46,482 nucleotides of DNA, taken from positions 1-46,482 of the IMG/VR virus record IMGVR_UViG_3300028388_001949; one strand, written 5' to 3'. The position numbers were made by a program, and so were the translations under genes. The stretch is from a virus. This document shows positions 21,546 to 30,172 of this stretch, piece after piece; positions within the stretch are counted from its first letter, which is position 1; every line of letters starts with the position of its first letter. Below the pieces are notes generated by a model that made no database searches, had not been told where the DNA came from, and saw only the letters and a program-made list of their open reading frames with translations.

Positions 21546-23741
21546 ATGGCCGATAATTCTCAGATAGCTGAAGACAGTGCTCAACAATATTTGAGACAGC
21601 AAATGCGGGGTCAGCTTAATCAAAGACGGATCGATGACCTCGCTCCAGCTTTTGATATGCGTCAAGAGCGATATGCCGATTATTTTGAAGACGTCAATTC
21701 TGAGAATCCTTTGATTAGCGGTACGGCACAGCGTGTTTTGGACAAAAACACGCAGGATATGATTGATTATTATAACTATTTGCAGTTTGAGCAGGAGCCT
21801 CAGAACCTTCTGGAACGCCGTGCGACAGAGGAAGCGGTCTATACCGGAACCATACCTTTTGGTTATGAGGACTCGGACTACCTTGGGGCGCGAGGAAGCC
21901 AAGGCGTTTTAGGCACAAGCTTGCGGCCGGAAGTAGCAGACGAGGCTGGAATTCCTCGACAGGTTTACATCGCCGGTAATAATGCCGCTTTTTCTCAGGT
22001 TCCGATCCACGAAGGAACGCATCCTATTATTGAGTTGCCGAAGAAGGTTGAGGAAAACGCCTTGCGTGCTTTGGACTATTATCGGATGCGTCGTCAAGGG
22101 GAAGACACAGAACTTCCGGAAAGGTTGTTGCGTGAACGTGGGTTTGATCTCAACGATCCACAAGAACTTGGATATGTTCGATTTAACGCCTTGCGTGGCG
22201 CCATGTCGATGACCGATGAGGTTTACGACAATTTGTCAGAAGCTGACCGTCAAGAAATGAAAGAACAGGTCGAGCAGTTTAAGCAGGAACCGGGCTTTAT
22301 TGGCAAGCTGTTTGGTGAGGAAGAAGGCGTCAAAGAAATGATGTTTGCTCCATATCACCTAGAAGAAATGAGCGAAGACGAATTTTACAAACTTTTAGAT
22401 GCGGCACCTGCTTTTCGATTTAACGAAGCGGAGTCGTATCGTGGCAGAGGGCGCTTGTATATGAATCCACGGCCCGAGGTCCAAAACTATGAACTGGGAG
22501 GCGGTGTAGGATACTTTGAACGGCAACTATCCGATGCCGGCTTGGAACCGTCTCAGTTTGAACAAGACGTTACGCAACAACCGGGCCGAGAGTACGGAGA
22601 CATTTTGCCATTTAGTCGGCCAGAATCTGTACAACATCCTGTTTACGGTGAGATGGAAGAACCGTCTCAGTTCGACCCTGCTGGCGGAATCATGGGCATG
22701 GCAGGCCGTGCTTTAGCTACTTTTGATCGGAAGCTATCTGGAGTACCGGTTTCAGACGAGCAACTAGCTGGTGCGGCTATGGATATTGTTCCAACTAGCG
22801 CGGGCATTGCTTCTGCCGCTTTTGGCCCAGCACTATCTCCCGGAATGCTTGGAGCGTTTATCACGAAACACGGATCACCGTTTGATTTTGATGTATTTCG
22901 CCGGCCAACCAAAGAGACTTCGGGTTTAACGTCAGCACGAGCAAATTTAGGGCCTGCAATTTATTCTGGAGAAGAGCCTGTAGCCACCGCTTTCGCTCAA
23001 AAATTTGCAAAAAGAAAAGCCGCGGGCGAAGAAGACGAATCGTATGATGTTGCCGTTTTGTTTGGTGACCCAGAAGATCAAGTAGCTCGTCCTCAAATGT
23101 ACGATCTTTCAAACCCCGATGCCGAGGAAGGTCTATCTTTAGTGTTACAAGACGCTAGTGCCCGAGCAAATACGCATGTTCCAGACTTAGAGGGTCAGCG
23201 ATCTTTTTACTTTTTTGATGACGGATCTGCGCTTATTCACAACTATGACCCCAATCCCGGTACTCCTCGGATATTACCTTTGGATAAAGGCGAAGCCTTT
23301 GTCTATACAGCAAAGGTAAATGCTGAGAAAGATCAATACCTCGACTGGTCAGCACCGTTTTTCAAACAAAGCGAGTTTGTTCGTAACACGTTGCGTCCGT
23401 TCCTTAAACAATACGGCATTGACGATAGAAGCACGGGCGAAGAAATGTGGAACACTATCGCCAAAGCAAACAATAGCGATGCGATGACCACTAACGCTAT
23501 CCTTGAACAGGCCGGAATAAAAGGCAATAAAGTCGTACAATCTGGAAATGAAATCCTTGCGACGTTTAATCCTGACGACATGAGTATTCTTGATAAACAA
23601 GAACTGGGCGACGTACTGGGCTACGCCGAAGGTGGTGTCGTATCTTTGAAAGACAGAGCAGTAAACATGACTCGCGGACCACGGTCCAATGGTATTATGC
23701 AATACGTTCCTTATATGACCGGAGCAACGAATGGCTATTGA
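21546..23741 (+). CDS. polyvalent-like protein: HExxH motif plus ADP-ribosyltransferase-like domain
   Basis: 731 residues between terminase and portal. The N-terminal part has a zinc-metalloprotease-like HExxH motif, PIHEGTHPI (H155-H159). Residues about 438-690 resemble the ART-PolyVal domain of polyvalent proteins: KHGSPFDFDVF (H442), AIYSGEEPVATAF (Y473), YLDWSAPFFKQS, TGEEMWNTI, LEQAGIKG and SGNEILATFNP (E669), giving a possible H-Y-E triad. A hydrophobic Gly/Ala-rich stretch lies near residues 380-437, and the end has YAEGGVV. If correct it may be packed in the virion and modify host proteins on entry. Overlaps the portal gene by 11 bases. Domain calls are from recalled patterns. Confidence 0.7.
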   Translation: MADNSQIAEDSAQQYLRQQMRGQLNQRRIDDLAPAFDMRQERYADYFEDVNSENPLISGTAQRVLDKNTQDMIDYYNYLQFEQEPQNLLERRATEEAVYTGTIPFGYEDSDYLGARGSQGVLGTSLRPEVADEAGIPRQVYIAGNNAAFSQVPIHEGTHPIIELPKKVEENALRALDYYRMRRQGEDTELPERLLRERGFDLNDPQELGYVRFNALRGAMSMTDEVYDNLSEADRQEMKEQVEQFKQEPGFIGKLFGEEEGVKEMMFAPYHLEEMSEDEFYKLLDAAPAFRFNEAESYRGRGRLYMNPRPEVQNYELGGGVGYFERQLSDAGLEPSQFEQDVTQQPGREYGDILPFSRPESVQHPVYGEMEEPSQFDPAGGIMGMAGRALATFDRKLSGVPVSDEQLAGAAMDIVPTSAGIASAAFGPALSPGMLGAFITKHGSPFDFDVFRRPTKETSGLTSARANLGPAIYSGEEPVATAFAQKFAKRKAAGEEDESYDVAVLFGDPEDQVARPQMYDLSNPDAEEGLSLVLQDASARANTHVPDLEGQRSFYFFDDGSALIHNYDPNPGTPRILPLDKGEAFVYTAKVNAEKDQYLDWSAPFFKQSEFVRNTLRPFLKQYGIDDRSTGEEMWNTIAKANNSDAMTTNAILEQAGIKGNKVVQSGNEILATFNPDDMSILDKQELGDVLGYAEGGVVSLKDRAVNMTRGPRSNGIMQYVPYMTGATNGY

Positions 23742-26145
23742 AAAAAACGTACCCTCTCAGCTAGATCCTGAAGATTTAGCGGCAGAGATCGAAATCGAGC
23801 TTCCTGACTCGCAAAACAATGTACTCGCCATGATTGAAGGCGAAGATATTGGTGAGATCGAAATTTCTCCAACAGAAGACGGCGGAGTCGAAGTCGATTT
23901 TGAACCACAAGACGGCATGATGGAGGATACGGGCTTTTCCGCAAACCTTGCTGAACAGCTTCCTGATCGTGAGCTGGGTCGCATTGCGGCAGAGATCATG
24001 GAAGAGTTTGATGCCAACAAGGCGTCAAGACAGGAATGGGAAGACGCGTATGCCGACGGTTTGGAGCTACTGGGTTTCAACTACGAAGAACGCACTCAAC
24101 CTTTCCGCGGGTCTTCTGGTGTAACGCATCCACTGTTGGCAGAAGCCGCAACGCAGTTCCAAGCACAGGCGTTTAACGAGCTGTTACCTGCTTCGGGTCC
24201 CGTCCGCACGACGGTTATTGGCGATAAGTCAAAGGAAAAAGAAGCGCAGGCACGCCGTGTTCGCCAGTTTATGAACTATTACATCACCAATGTAATGGAA
24301 GATTACACGCCGGACATGGACCAAATGCTGTTTTATTTGCCTTTGGCCGGTTCTACATTCAAGAAAGTGTACTTTGACGAGGGCTTAGGCCGTGCGGTGA
24401 GCAAATTTGTGCCCGCAGAAAACCTTGTTGTGCCTTACGAGACCTCTGATTTAGATACTTGCCCCAATATTACGCAAGTTGTGCGTATGCCGCTCAACGA
24501 TTTACGCAAAAAGCAGGTATCGGGCTTCTATTTGGACGTCCCGGTCAATCCGGGCGAGAGTCAGAGCGACTCGGTTACTGATGAAATTCAGCGGATTGAC
24601 GGTGTGACACCGTCTCAGATCGATTACGACGCCACGTTGTTGGAGTGTCATATCGATTTGGACCTCGAAGGCTTTGAAGAAGTCGATGAAAACGGCGAAA
24701 TGACTGGAATTAAGGTTCCTTATATCGTCACTTTGAGCTATGACACGGGCGAAATCCTCGCGATCCGTCGTAATTACCAAGAAGACGACGAATTGCGTAA
24801 GAAAATTCAATATTTTGTACATTACAAGTTCTTACCGGGGTTTGGTTTCTACGGTTTGGGCTTGATCCACACCATTGGCGGCCTTTCGCGCACAGCAACC
24901 TCTGCACTTCGTCAGTTGATCGACGCGGGTACGCTCTCGAACCTTCCAGCAGGCTTCAAAGCCCGCGGACTACGGATCAGGGACGATGATGACCCGCTTC
25001 AGCCGGGTGAATTCCGTGATGTGGACGCTCCGGGAGGCGCGATCCGTGACAGCTTGATGCCTTTGCCGTTCAAAGGCCCCGACCCAACGTTATTCCAGTT
25101 GCTAGGTTTTGTTGTAGACGCCGGACAGCGGTTCGCGACCATTACAGATATGAAGGTGGGCGACGGCAATCAAGGCGCCGCTGTGGGCACGACAATCGCG
25201 ATGCTGGAGCAAGGTTCCCGCGTCATGTCAGCGATTCACAAACGCTTACACTACGCGATGCGCGTAGAGTTTAAGATTCTGGCTCGCGTTATGGGCGAAA
25301 GCCTACCGCAAGAATATCCGTATTCTGTTGAAGGCGAAGACGCCACCATCATGGCGGAAGACTTTGACGAGCGGGTAGACGTGATCCCAGTATCGGATCC
25401 AAACGTATTCAGTCAGGCACAGCGGATTGTATTGGCACAGACCAAGTTGCAGTTAGCGGGTGCCGCACCTGAAATTCACAATATGTATGAAGTCTATCGC
25501 GATATGTACGACGCGTTAGGCGTGAAAGATGTAGATCGGATCATGAAGGCGCCACCGGACGACGATTCGCGGCCCACGGATCCTGCACAGGAGAATATTG
25601 ATGCACTCGACATGGGACAGTTGGAAGCCTTCGAGGGACAAAATCACCAAGCGCATATTATGTCGCATATGGTTTTTGGTTCAACGCCGATGGTTGCTGG
25701 TTTGCCTCCTGTGGCGATGGCTCTTCAAAAACACATCATGGAGCACGTTCAGATATCTGCTCGGGAGCGCGCTACGGCTGAGTTTGAGCAAATTACCGCG
25801 CAACAAGGACCTGCGGCAAACCCAGAACAGCGTATGATGCAGTACGAGGGGCTTGTAGCTCAGTACATTGCTGAAGGGATGCAACAAGTCAAGCAGTTGT
25901 CTGCACAAGTATCTGGTCAAGGTCCTGATCCTGTTGTTCAGCTTAAGCAACAAGAGTTGCAGTTGGATGCACAGGAAGCCGAGCGTGATGCACAGTTGGA
26001 TGCGGCTAAGTTACAATTGGATCAACAGACGTTGCAGATGCGGGACCGTCAGTTCTATGACCGATTGCAAGCACAGGCGGCACAAACTCAAGCGCGTATC
26101 GACGCAGGTCGTGAGCGTGAATTGATGAAAATGAGAGGACAGTAA
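23731..26145 (+). CDS. portal protein
   Basis: 804 residues. After an acidic, probably flexible N-terminus (1-65) come blocks typical of long podovirus portals: NKASRQEWEDAYADGLELLG, PFRGSSGVTHPLLAEAATQF, FNELLPASGPVRTTVIGDKS, LPLAGSTFKKVYFDEGLGRA and VPAENLVVPYETSDLDTCPN. The C-terminal 180 residues are Gln/Ala-rich helices (barrel-like), as in P22/SU10-type portals. It forms the dodecameric ring at the capsid vertex through which the terminase pumps DNA. Starts inside the end of the polyvalent-like gene. Confidence 0.92.
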   Translation: MAIEKNVPSQLDPEDLAAEIEIELPDSQNNVLAMIEGEDIGEIEISPTEDGGVEVDFEPQDGMMEDTGFSANLAEQLPDRELGRIAAEIMEEFDANKASRQEWEDAYADGLELLGFNYEERTQPFRGSSGVTHPLLAEAATQFQAQAFNELLPASGPVRTTVIGDKSKEKEAQARRVRQFMNYYITNVMEDYTPDMDQMLFYLPLAGSTFKKVYFDEGLGRAVSKFVPAENLVVPYETSDLDTCPNITQVVRMPLNDLRKKQVSGFYLDVPVNPGESQSDSVTDEIQRIDGVTPSQIDYDATLLECHIDLDLEGFEEVDENGEMTGIKVPYIVTLSYDTGEILAIRRNYQEDDELRKKIQYFVHYKFLPGFGFYGLGLIHTIGGLSRTATSALRQLIDAGTLSNLPAGFKARGLRIRDDDDPLQPGEFRDVDAPGGAIRDSLMPLPFKGPDPTLFQLLGFVVDAGQRFATITDMKVGDGNQGAAVGTTIAMLEQGSRVMSAIHKRLHYAMRVEFKILARVMGESLPQEYPYSVEGEDATIMAEDFDERVDVIPVSDPNVFSQAQRIVLAQTKLQLAGAAPEIHNMYEVYRDMYDALGVKDVDRIMKAPPDDDSRPTDPAQENIDALDMGQLEAFEGQNHQAHIMSHMVFGSTPMVAGLPPVAMALQKHIMEHVQISARERATAEFEQITAQQGPAANPEQRMMQYEGLVAQYIAEGMQQVKQLSAQVSGQGPDPVVQLKQQELQLDAQEAERDAQLDAAKLQLDQQTLQMRDRQFYDRLQAQAAQTQARIDAGRERELMKMRGQ

Positions 26146-26146
26146 G

Positions 26147-26344
26147 ATGTCAAAAGTAAAGATCGTTACAAACACTCCGGGTGCGGCACAAAAAGCTGTC
26201 AACTATGCAGACATTAAGGGTCAGGGCAAGATTCCTTACAAGGGTGGGGAAACAATGCCTGAAGCACCGATGGATGTATCTGGTGGCACAGCGCGCGGAA
26301 TGGGCGCGGCGAAACGCGGCGGTAACTACAAAGGTTGTATGTAA
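26147..26344 (+). CDS. small basic Gly-rich protein
   Basis: 65 residues, basic, Gly/Lys-rich ([40 protein letters not shown]). One base after the portal stop; AGAGGACAG supplies the ribosome binding site. Its stop overlaps the next start. Unknown; small basic proteins in this position may be minor virion components. Confidence 0.65.
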   Translation: MSKVKIVTNTPGAAQKAVNYADIKGQGKIPYKGGETMPEAPMDVSGGTARGMGAAKRGGNYKGCM

Positions 26345-26559
26345 TGCCTTTGAAAAAAGGCTCTAGCCAAAAAACTATTAGCAACAATATCAGTAAGTTA
26401 ATGGATGAAGGCTATAAACATAAACAAGCTGTAGCAATTGCGTTATCTAGTGCAGGTAAGATAAAATCTGAAAAACCAGTTATGCGAGCGGCGAAGGGCG
26501 GAGTTGTCCGCCGCTTTAGTAAAATCGCAAGACCGCAGAGGTTTAAAGGAGTGTTCTAG
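26344..26559 (+). CDS. small basic protein with AxGGVV motif
   Basis: 71 residues from ATG 26344 (TAATG overlap); an earlier in-frame ATG is inside the upstream gene. [20 protein letters not shown] then a helix with [11 protein letters not shown] is a pattern I recall in many phage proteins. The C-terminus [16 protein letters not shown] followed by QRFKGVF is basic; the AKGGVV part recurs in other late proteins. Function unknown. Confidence 0.7.
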   Translation: MPLKKGSSQKTISNNISKLMDEGYKHKQAVAIALSSAGKIKSEKPVMRAAKGGVVRRFSKIARPQRFKGVF

Positions 26560-26561
26560 CC

Positions 26562-27011
26562 GTGATCTTTGAAGCCATAGCCGCAATCAAGATAGCAAAT
26601 GAGGCTATTGGCGCGATCAAGGAATTTGCCGGACATGTTCAATCTGTCGGCGAAATGGGTCCGCAACTTACCAAGCTTGCTGACGCCAAAGAAGACATTC
26701 AAGCAAAAGCCAAAGACGGCGATATGGATGCATTTTTTGCGCTAGAAGACATCCGCAAGAAAGAAGCTGAAATAAAACAACTATTTATCTACAACGGTCG
26801 TGCCGGTCTTTGGGACGACTATCAAAAGTTTATCGCAAACCGCAAACAACTTCGTGAGAACGAGCGCAAACGTGCAGAAGCTAAGAAACTGGCTCGCAGA
26901 AAAGCCATTAAGGATGGACTCACTTATGGTGCTGTTGGCATTGCTTTGCTCGGTGTTGTGGGCGGGGCCGTGGCCTTTGTACTTTATCTTATTAGTCTTA
27001 AAGGAAAGTAA
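26562..27011 (+). CDS. membrane-anchored protein with C-terminal transmembrane segment
   Basis: 149 residues with a GTG start at 26562; AAAGGAG is ten bases upstream. N-terminal amphipathic helices (IAAIKIANEAIGAIKEFAGH), a long charged helical region (KEDIQAKAKDGDMDAFFALE; YQKFIANRKQLRENERKRAE), then one strong membrane span near residues 121-146 (YGAVGIALLGVVGGAVAFVL). The block YNGRAGLWDDY is one I recall in marine phage homologues. It starts the lysis-like cluster; it might anchor to the inner membrane as an accessory lysis protein, but no spanin signature is seen. Confidence 0.7.
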   Translation: MIFEAIAAIKIANEAIGAIKEFAGHVQSVGEMGPQLTKLADAKEDIQAKAKDGDMDAFFALEDIRKKEAEIKQLFIYNGRAGLWDDYQKFIANRKQLRENERKRAEAKKLARRKAIKDGLTYGAVGIALLGVVGGAVAFVLYLISLKGK

Positions 27012-27014
27012 TTC

Positions 27015-27335
27015 ATGACAGAAGAAATGCAAAAATACGACTTGAACGGTGACGGTGTTATCGATGCTGAAGAACGTAAAATTATGCTGGAAGACATGCG
27101 TCGCAAGATGTTGGACGATGATGCCCAACGTGACTCGATTCGCAAGATGGCTTGGTTTGCTCTTATTGGTCTTCTTCTATATCCATTTGGTATTTTTCTT
27201 GCTGATGCCTTCTCTATGGGTACGGCCGCTCAACTAATCGCTGACATTGCTCCAACATACTTTGCTTCGATTGCGGTATTGGTAAGCGCCTTCTTTGGTG
27301 CATCAGCTATCTCAGGGAAGAAGAAAGATGCTTAA
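27015..27335 (+). CDS. EF-hand membrane protein, holin-like
   Basis: 106 residues. Residues 9-20 (DLNGDGVIDAEE) form a canonical EF-hand loop, with D9, N11, D13 and E20 as calcium ligands. Two hydrophobic spans follow (MAWFALIGLLLYPFGIFLAD and FASIAVLVSAFFGASAI), and the end is basic. A cytoplasmic calcium-binding loop before two spans is unusual; with the next holin-like and endolysin genes it may take part in lysis. Strong AAAGGAAAG ribosome binding site; it overlaps the next gene by 8 bases. Confidence 0.75.
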   Translation: MTEEMQKYDLNGDGVIDAEERKIMLEDMRRKMLDDDAQRDSIRKMAWFALIGLLLYPFGIFLADAFSMGTAAQLIADIAPTYFASIAVLVSAFFGASAISGKKKDA

Positions 27336-27708
27336 TATGCTACTTGGCCCAGCACTTGAGTTGGGCAAAGATTTTCTTAAAGGCAAGGCCGAAGAAAAGA
27401 AAGCACTGCAACAGCGTAAAATCAATGCAATTCAAAACGACGCTGATTGGGAAAGCAAAATGGCGGATGCCACGAAAAATTCGTGGAAAGACGAATGGTT
27501 TTCGTTGATTTTAAGTGCGCCGTTAATTGCTGTCGCATACTCCGTTGCAATGGACGATTCGCAGATTATTGACCGTATGAATGAAGCGTTTTCTGCACTT
27601 AATGCGCTTCCAGAATGGTATCAATATTTACTGTTTATTGCGGTCAGTGCCAGCTTTGGATTAAAGTCCGCAGACAAATTAATGAGTTTGAAAAATAAGG
27701 GTAAGTAA
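27328..27708 (+). CDS. holin-like protein (GTA 3TM-holin type)
   Basis: 126 residues from ATG 27328; an in-frame ATG 11 codons upstream lies inside the previous gene. An N-terminal amphipathic helix (LGPALELGKDFLKGKAEEKK) is followed by SWKDEWFSLILSAPLIAVAY, a membrane span, then an ALPEWYQYLLFIAVSASFG span. This layout matches the 3TM holin family described for gene-transfer-agent release. It would open the inner membrane for the M15 endolysin that follows at once. Confidence 0.72.
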   Translation: MLNMLLGPALELGKDFLKGKAEEKKALQQRKINAIQNDADWESKMADATKNSWKDEWFSLILSAPLIAVAYSVAMDDSQIIDRMNEAFSALNALPEWYQYLLFIAVSASFGLKSADKLMSLKNKGK

Positions 27709-28091
27709 TGAGTTGGGAATCACCATATTTTAGTAAGGAAGAGATGAAATGCTCTCATACTGGATTGGAAGAGATGGACGCCGCGTTTATGGAGAAGTTA
27801 ACCGAACTTCGTGCGGCCTATGCCAAGCCTATGCAAGTGACGTCGGCATTCAGACATCCAACGCATCCAATCGAGGCAAAGAAACCCGGCGGAAAAGGCG
27901 GAACTCATTCAACGGGACGAGCTGTCGATATTGCGGTGGACCGTGGTGAAGCTTGGGAGCTACTGCATCTAGCAATGGCAATGGGTTTCACAGGCATCGG
28001 GGTTCAGCAGAAAGGCGGTGGCCGCTTCTTGCACTTAGACAACTTAACGGCGGACGAAGGGTTTACTCGCCCAACCGTCTGGAGCTACTAA
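27708..28091 (+). CDS. peptidase M15-type endolysin
   Basis: 127 residues. VTSAFRHPTHPIE and GTHSTGRAVDIAV (H67, D74) with RFLHLD (H109) form the zinc site of M15 L,D/D-Ala carboxypeptidase-type endolysins, which cut peptidoglycan peptides. No signal peptide is seen, so release depends on the holin. The start overlaps the holin stop (TAATG). A complete single-domain lysin of usual length. Confidence 0.92.
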   Translation: MSWESPYFSKEEMKCSHTGLEEMDAAFMEKLTELRAAYAKPMQVTSAFRHPTHPIEAKKPGGKGGTHSTGRAVDIAVDRGEAWELLHLAMAMGFTGIGVQQKGGGRFLHLDNLTADEGFTRPTVWSY

Positions 28092-28107
28092 ACATCGGGG
28101 TGGGTCG

Positions 28108-28620
28108 ATGGAAAGGATACCAAAGACCCACAAGGAAGCTATTCAGCAAGGGTCTCTGTACTACTACACTGGCAAAAAGTGCAAAAACGGACACGTTGCT
28201 AAACGGTTCACAAAAAATAGGAACTGTGAAGAGTGTTTGCGGGCCAGAAACCTAAACCGAACGACCGAGGGGTACTGGTCCGATTATGGATCAGACCCCG
28301 AATACAGGGAAAGAAAACGGGAATACGCCAAGGCTTACTATCAAGAGCACAAAGAACGCAGTTACTTTAGTGGTAAAAAGCGTTGGAATCGGTTACAGCA
28401 AGCAAACGTTGCAACAGAAGCCGGTCAAAAAGAAATGAAAAAAATGTACTTGATGGCTCAGATGATGACATTGGAGTCCGGAGAAAAGTACGAAGTCGAT
28501 CACATCATTCCCCTTCAACATGAAAAAGTATCTGGATTACACGTCCCAGCCAATCTTCAAATCCTCACCGCAGTAGAAAATCGAGAAAAAGGCTCGCATT
28601 TTGATCCCAACGACCAATAA
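28108..28620 (+). CDS. HNH endonuclease, likely homing type
   Basis: 170 residues. The core EVDHIIPLQHEKVSGLHVPA has D131-H132, with N149 in ANLQIL, as in HNH nucleases. The N-terminal part has a Cys-rich zinc element (KKCKNGH, CEECLR) and a basic DNA-binding helix region. It sits between the endolysin and the small gene at 28670 and looks like an insertion: flanking genes are in separate functional modules. GGGGTGGG precedes the start. Free-standing homing nucleases of this kind spread by cutting related phage genomes. Confidence 0.88.
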   Translation: MERIPKTHKEAIQQGSLYYYTGKKCKNGHVAKRFTKNRNCEECLRARNLNRTTEGYWSDYGSDPEYRERKREYAKAYYQEHKERSYFSGKKRWNRLQQANVATEAGQKEMKKMYLMAQMMTLESGEKYEVDHIIPLQHEKVSGLHVPANLQILTAVENREKGSHFDPNDQ

Positions 28621-28669
28621 ACATGATATATATGGGACTATCTAAGATAAAATGCGGTGATATAAGAGA

Positions 28670-28867
28670 ATGAGTGATATATACTTATCAGAAGCTGTGT
28701 TTCGGCTTATCCGGGAACAGCGGACGGCTATTGTTGATTGCCTTCAATACAACGGCGTGAAAACAATGGAACACTATCGTGAAATGATGGGCATGATGAC
28801 TGCCCTCGATCACATCGAACAGGAACTCAAGAGCCTGCTAGATAAACAGGAGCAATTAAATGACTGA
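28670..28867 (+). CDS. small helical protein of unknown function
   Basis: 65 residues, two helices (YLSEAVFRLIREQRTAIVDC; MTALDHIEQELKSLLDKQEQ). AAGAG gives a weak ribosome binding site. It overlaps the GroES-like gene by 8 bases. Similar small helical proteins occur near phage head genes; no function can be read. Confidence 0.6.
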   Translation: MSDIYLSEAVFRLIREQRTAIVDCLQYNGVKTMEHYREMMGMMTALDHIEQELKSLLDKQEQLND

Positions 28868-29279
28868 ACAAGTCGCGACGCTTGAAGAAGCGTACACAGA
28901 GGATCGTAGAACCTTTCTTGATCCAGAAGCCATTGGCAAAACTCTTTTAGACAGACTACCAACCCCTACTGGTTGGAGAATCCTTATCCTGCCCTATCGT
29001 GGTAAAGGGAAGACAGAAGGCGGAATACTTCTGGCGGACAAAACCATCGAACAACAGCAGGTGTCCACCCAAGTCGGCTATGTCCTTAAAGTAGGGCCAT
29101 TAGCATATAAAGACTCTGAAAAATTCCCAGATGGAGCGTGGTGCGAGGAAAAAGATTGGGTAATGTTTGCCCGATATTCTGGCTCTCGTTTCAACATTGA
29201 TGGGGGAGAAGTACGGATTCTTAACGACGATGAGATTCTGGCTCGTATTTCAGATCCAGAAGACGTTTTACATTTCTAA
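28860..29279 (+). CDS. groES: GroES-like co-chaperonin
   Basis: 139 residues. After a 30-residue extension, LPTPTGWRILILPYRGKGKT opens a Cpn10-like beta domain, with the mobile-loop-like GKTEGGILLADKT, then VGYVLKVGPLA and WVMFARYSGSRFNIDGGEVR and ILNDDEILARI at the end. T4 gp31 is the known phage precedent: it replaces host GroES to fold the capsid protein in GroEL. Just upstream of the scaffold and capsid genes, which fits. The family is clear by pattern; client proteins are inferred. Confidence 0.85.
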   Translation: MTEQVATLEEAYTEDRRTFLDPEAIGKTLLDRLPTPTGWRILILPYRGKGKTEGGILLADKTIEQQQVSTQVGYVLKVGPLAYKDSEKFPDGAWCEEKDWVMFARYSGSRFNIDGGEVRILNDDEILARISDPEDVLHF

Positions 29280-29288
29280 GGATAAATC

Positions 29289-30170
29289 ATGGCTGAAGAA
29301 AGAGATGACGATCAGGTCGAACTAGACGTAAGCGGTGCGGAGGAAACCGAGGTTGAGTTTGAGCAACCCGAAGCCCCCGAAGCTTCTGTTGAAGCCGCGG
29401 CTGATGAAGAAGACAATTTTGACCGGGCAAGCAACGCTACGCAAAAGCGTATTGATCGCTTGACCAAAAAGATGCGTTCGGCAGAACGTGAGCGCGAAGA
29501 AGCAATTCGTTATGCACAGCAAGTGCAGACAGAAGCCGAACAGCTTAAGCAACGCATGAATAGCCTGAGTGATAATTACGTCAACGAATACTCTGGACGT
29601 ATTGAAACGCAAACTGCTTCGGCGGAACAAGAGCTTGCTCGCGCGATTGAGATGGGTGACACCAACGGTGTTATCGAAGCACAACGCAAGATTACCGCTT
29701 TGGCTATTGAGGGTGATCGAGCGCGTCAAGCAAAAATTCAACAAGAGCGTTATGCACAGCAAGTTGCGGCACAACAGCAGACACAGGTTCAACAGCCTAT
29801 GCCGGCACAACAGCCGCGTCGGCCAGAGCCTAAAGCAGAAGACTGGGCATCGCGCAATGAATGGTTTGGTTCAGATGAAGCAATGACTTATGCGGCTTTT
29901 GGTATTCACAAAAAACTTGTGGAATCAGAAGGATTTGACCCGCAGTCAGATGACTACTACAATGAACTGGATAGACGTATGGCGGACGAGTTCCCCCATA
30001 AGTTAAAAAATTCGGGTGAAGGCAGACGTCCCGCTCAGACGGTAGCCTCAGTATCCCGCGCGAAAGCAACTGGGCGCCAAGGTAAGGTCCGACTCTCCAA
30101 GACCCAAGTCACTATGGCTAAAAAACTCGGAGTGCCACTTGAAGAATACGCGAAATACGTTAGGAGTTAA
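29289..30170 (+). CDS. capsid scaffolding protein
   Basis: 293 residues. The acidic N-terminus (EETEVEFEQPEAPEASVEAA) is followed by a long coiled coil (KRIDRLTKKMRSAEREREEA), a Gln-rich stretch (YAQQVAAQQQTQVQQPMPAQ) and a basic C-terminus (KATGRQGKVRLSKTQVTMAK), which usually contacts the capsid protein. Its position upstream of the capsid gene is typical. It should guide prohead assembly and leave before packaging. Confidence 0.85.
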   Translation: MAEERDDDQVELDVSGAEETEVEFEQPEAPEASVEAAADEEDNFDRASNATQKRIDRLTKKMRSAEREREEAIRYAQQVQTEAEQLKQRMNSLSDNYVNEYSGRIETQTASAEQELARAIEMGDTNGVIEAQRKITALAIEGDRARQAKIQQERYAQQVAAQQQTQVQQPMPAQQPRRPEPKAEDWASRNEWFGSDEAMTYAAFGIHKKLVESEGFDPQSDDYYNELDRRMADEFPHKLKNSGEGRRPAQTVASVSRAKATGRQGKVRLSKTQVTMAKKLGVPLEEYAKYVRS

Positions 30171-30172
30171 GC

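Noticed and set aside
28600-28669. Promoter before the gene at 28670
   Set aside because: AT-rich TATATAT sequence is present but no convincing -35 at proper spacing.
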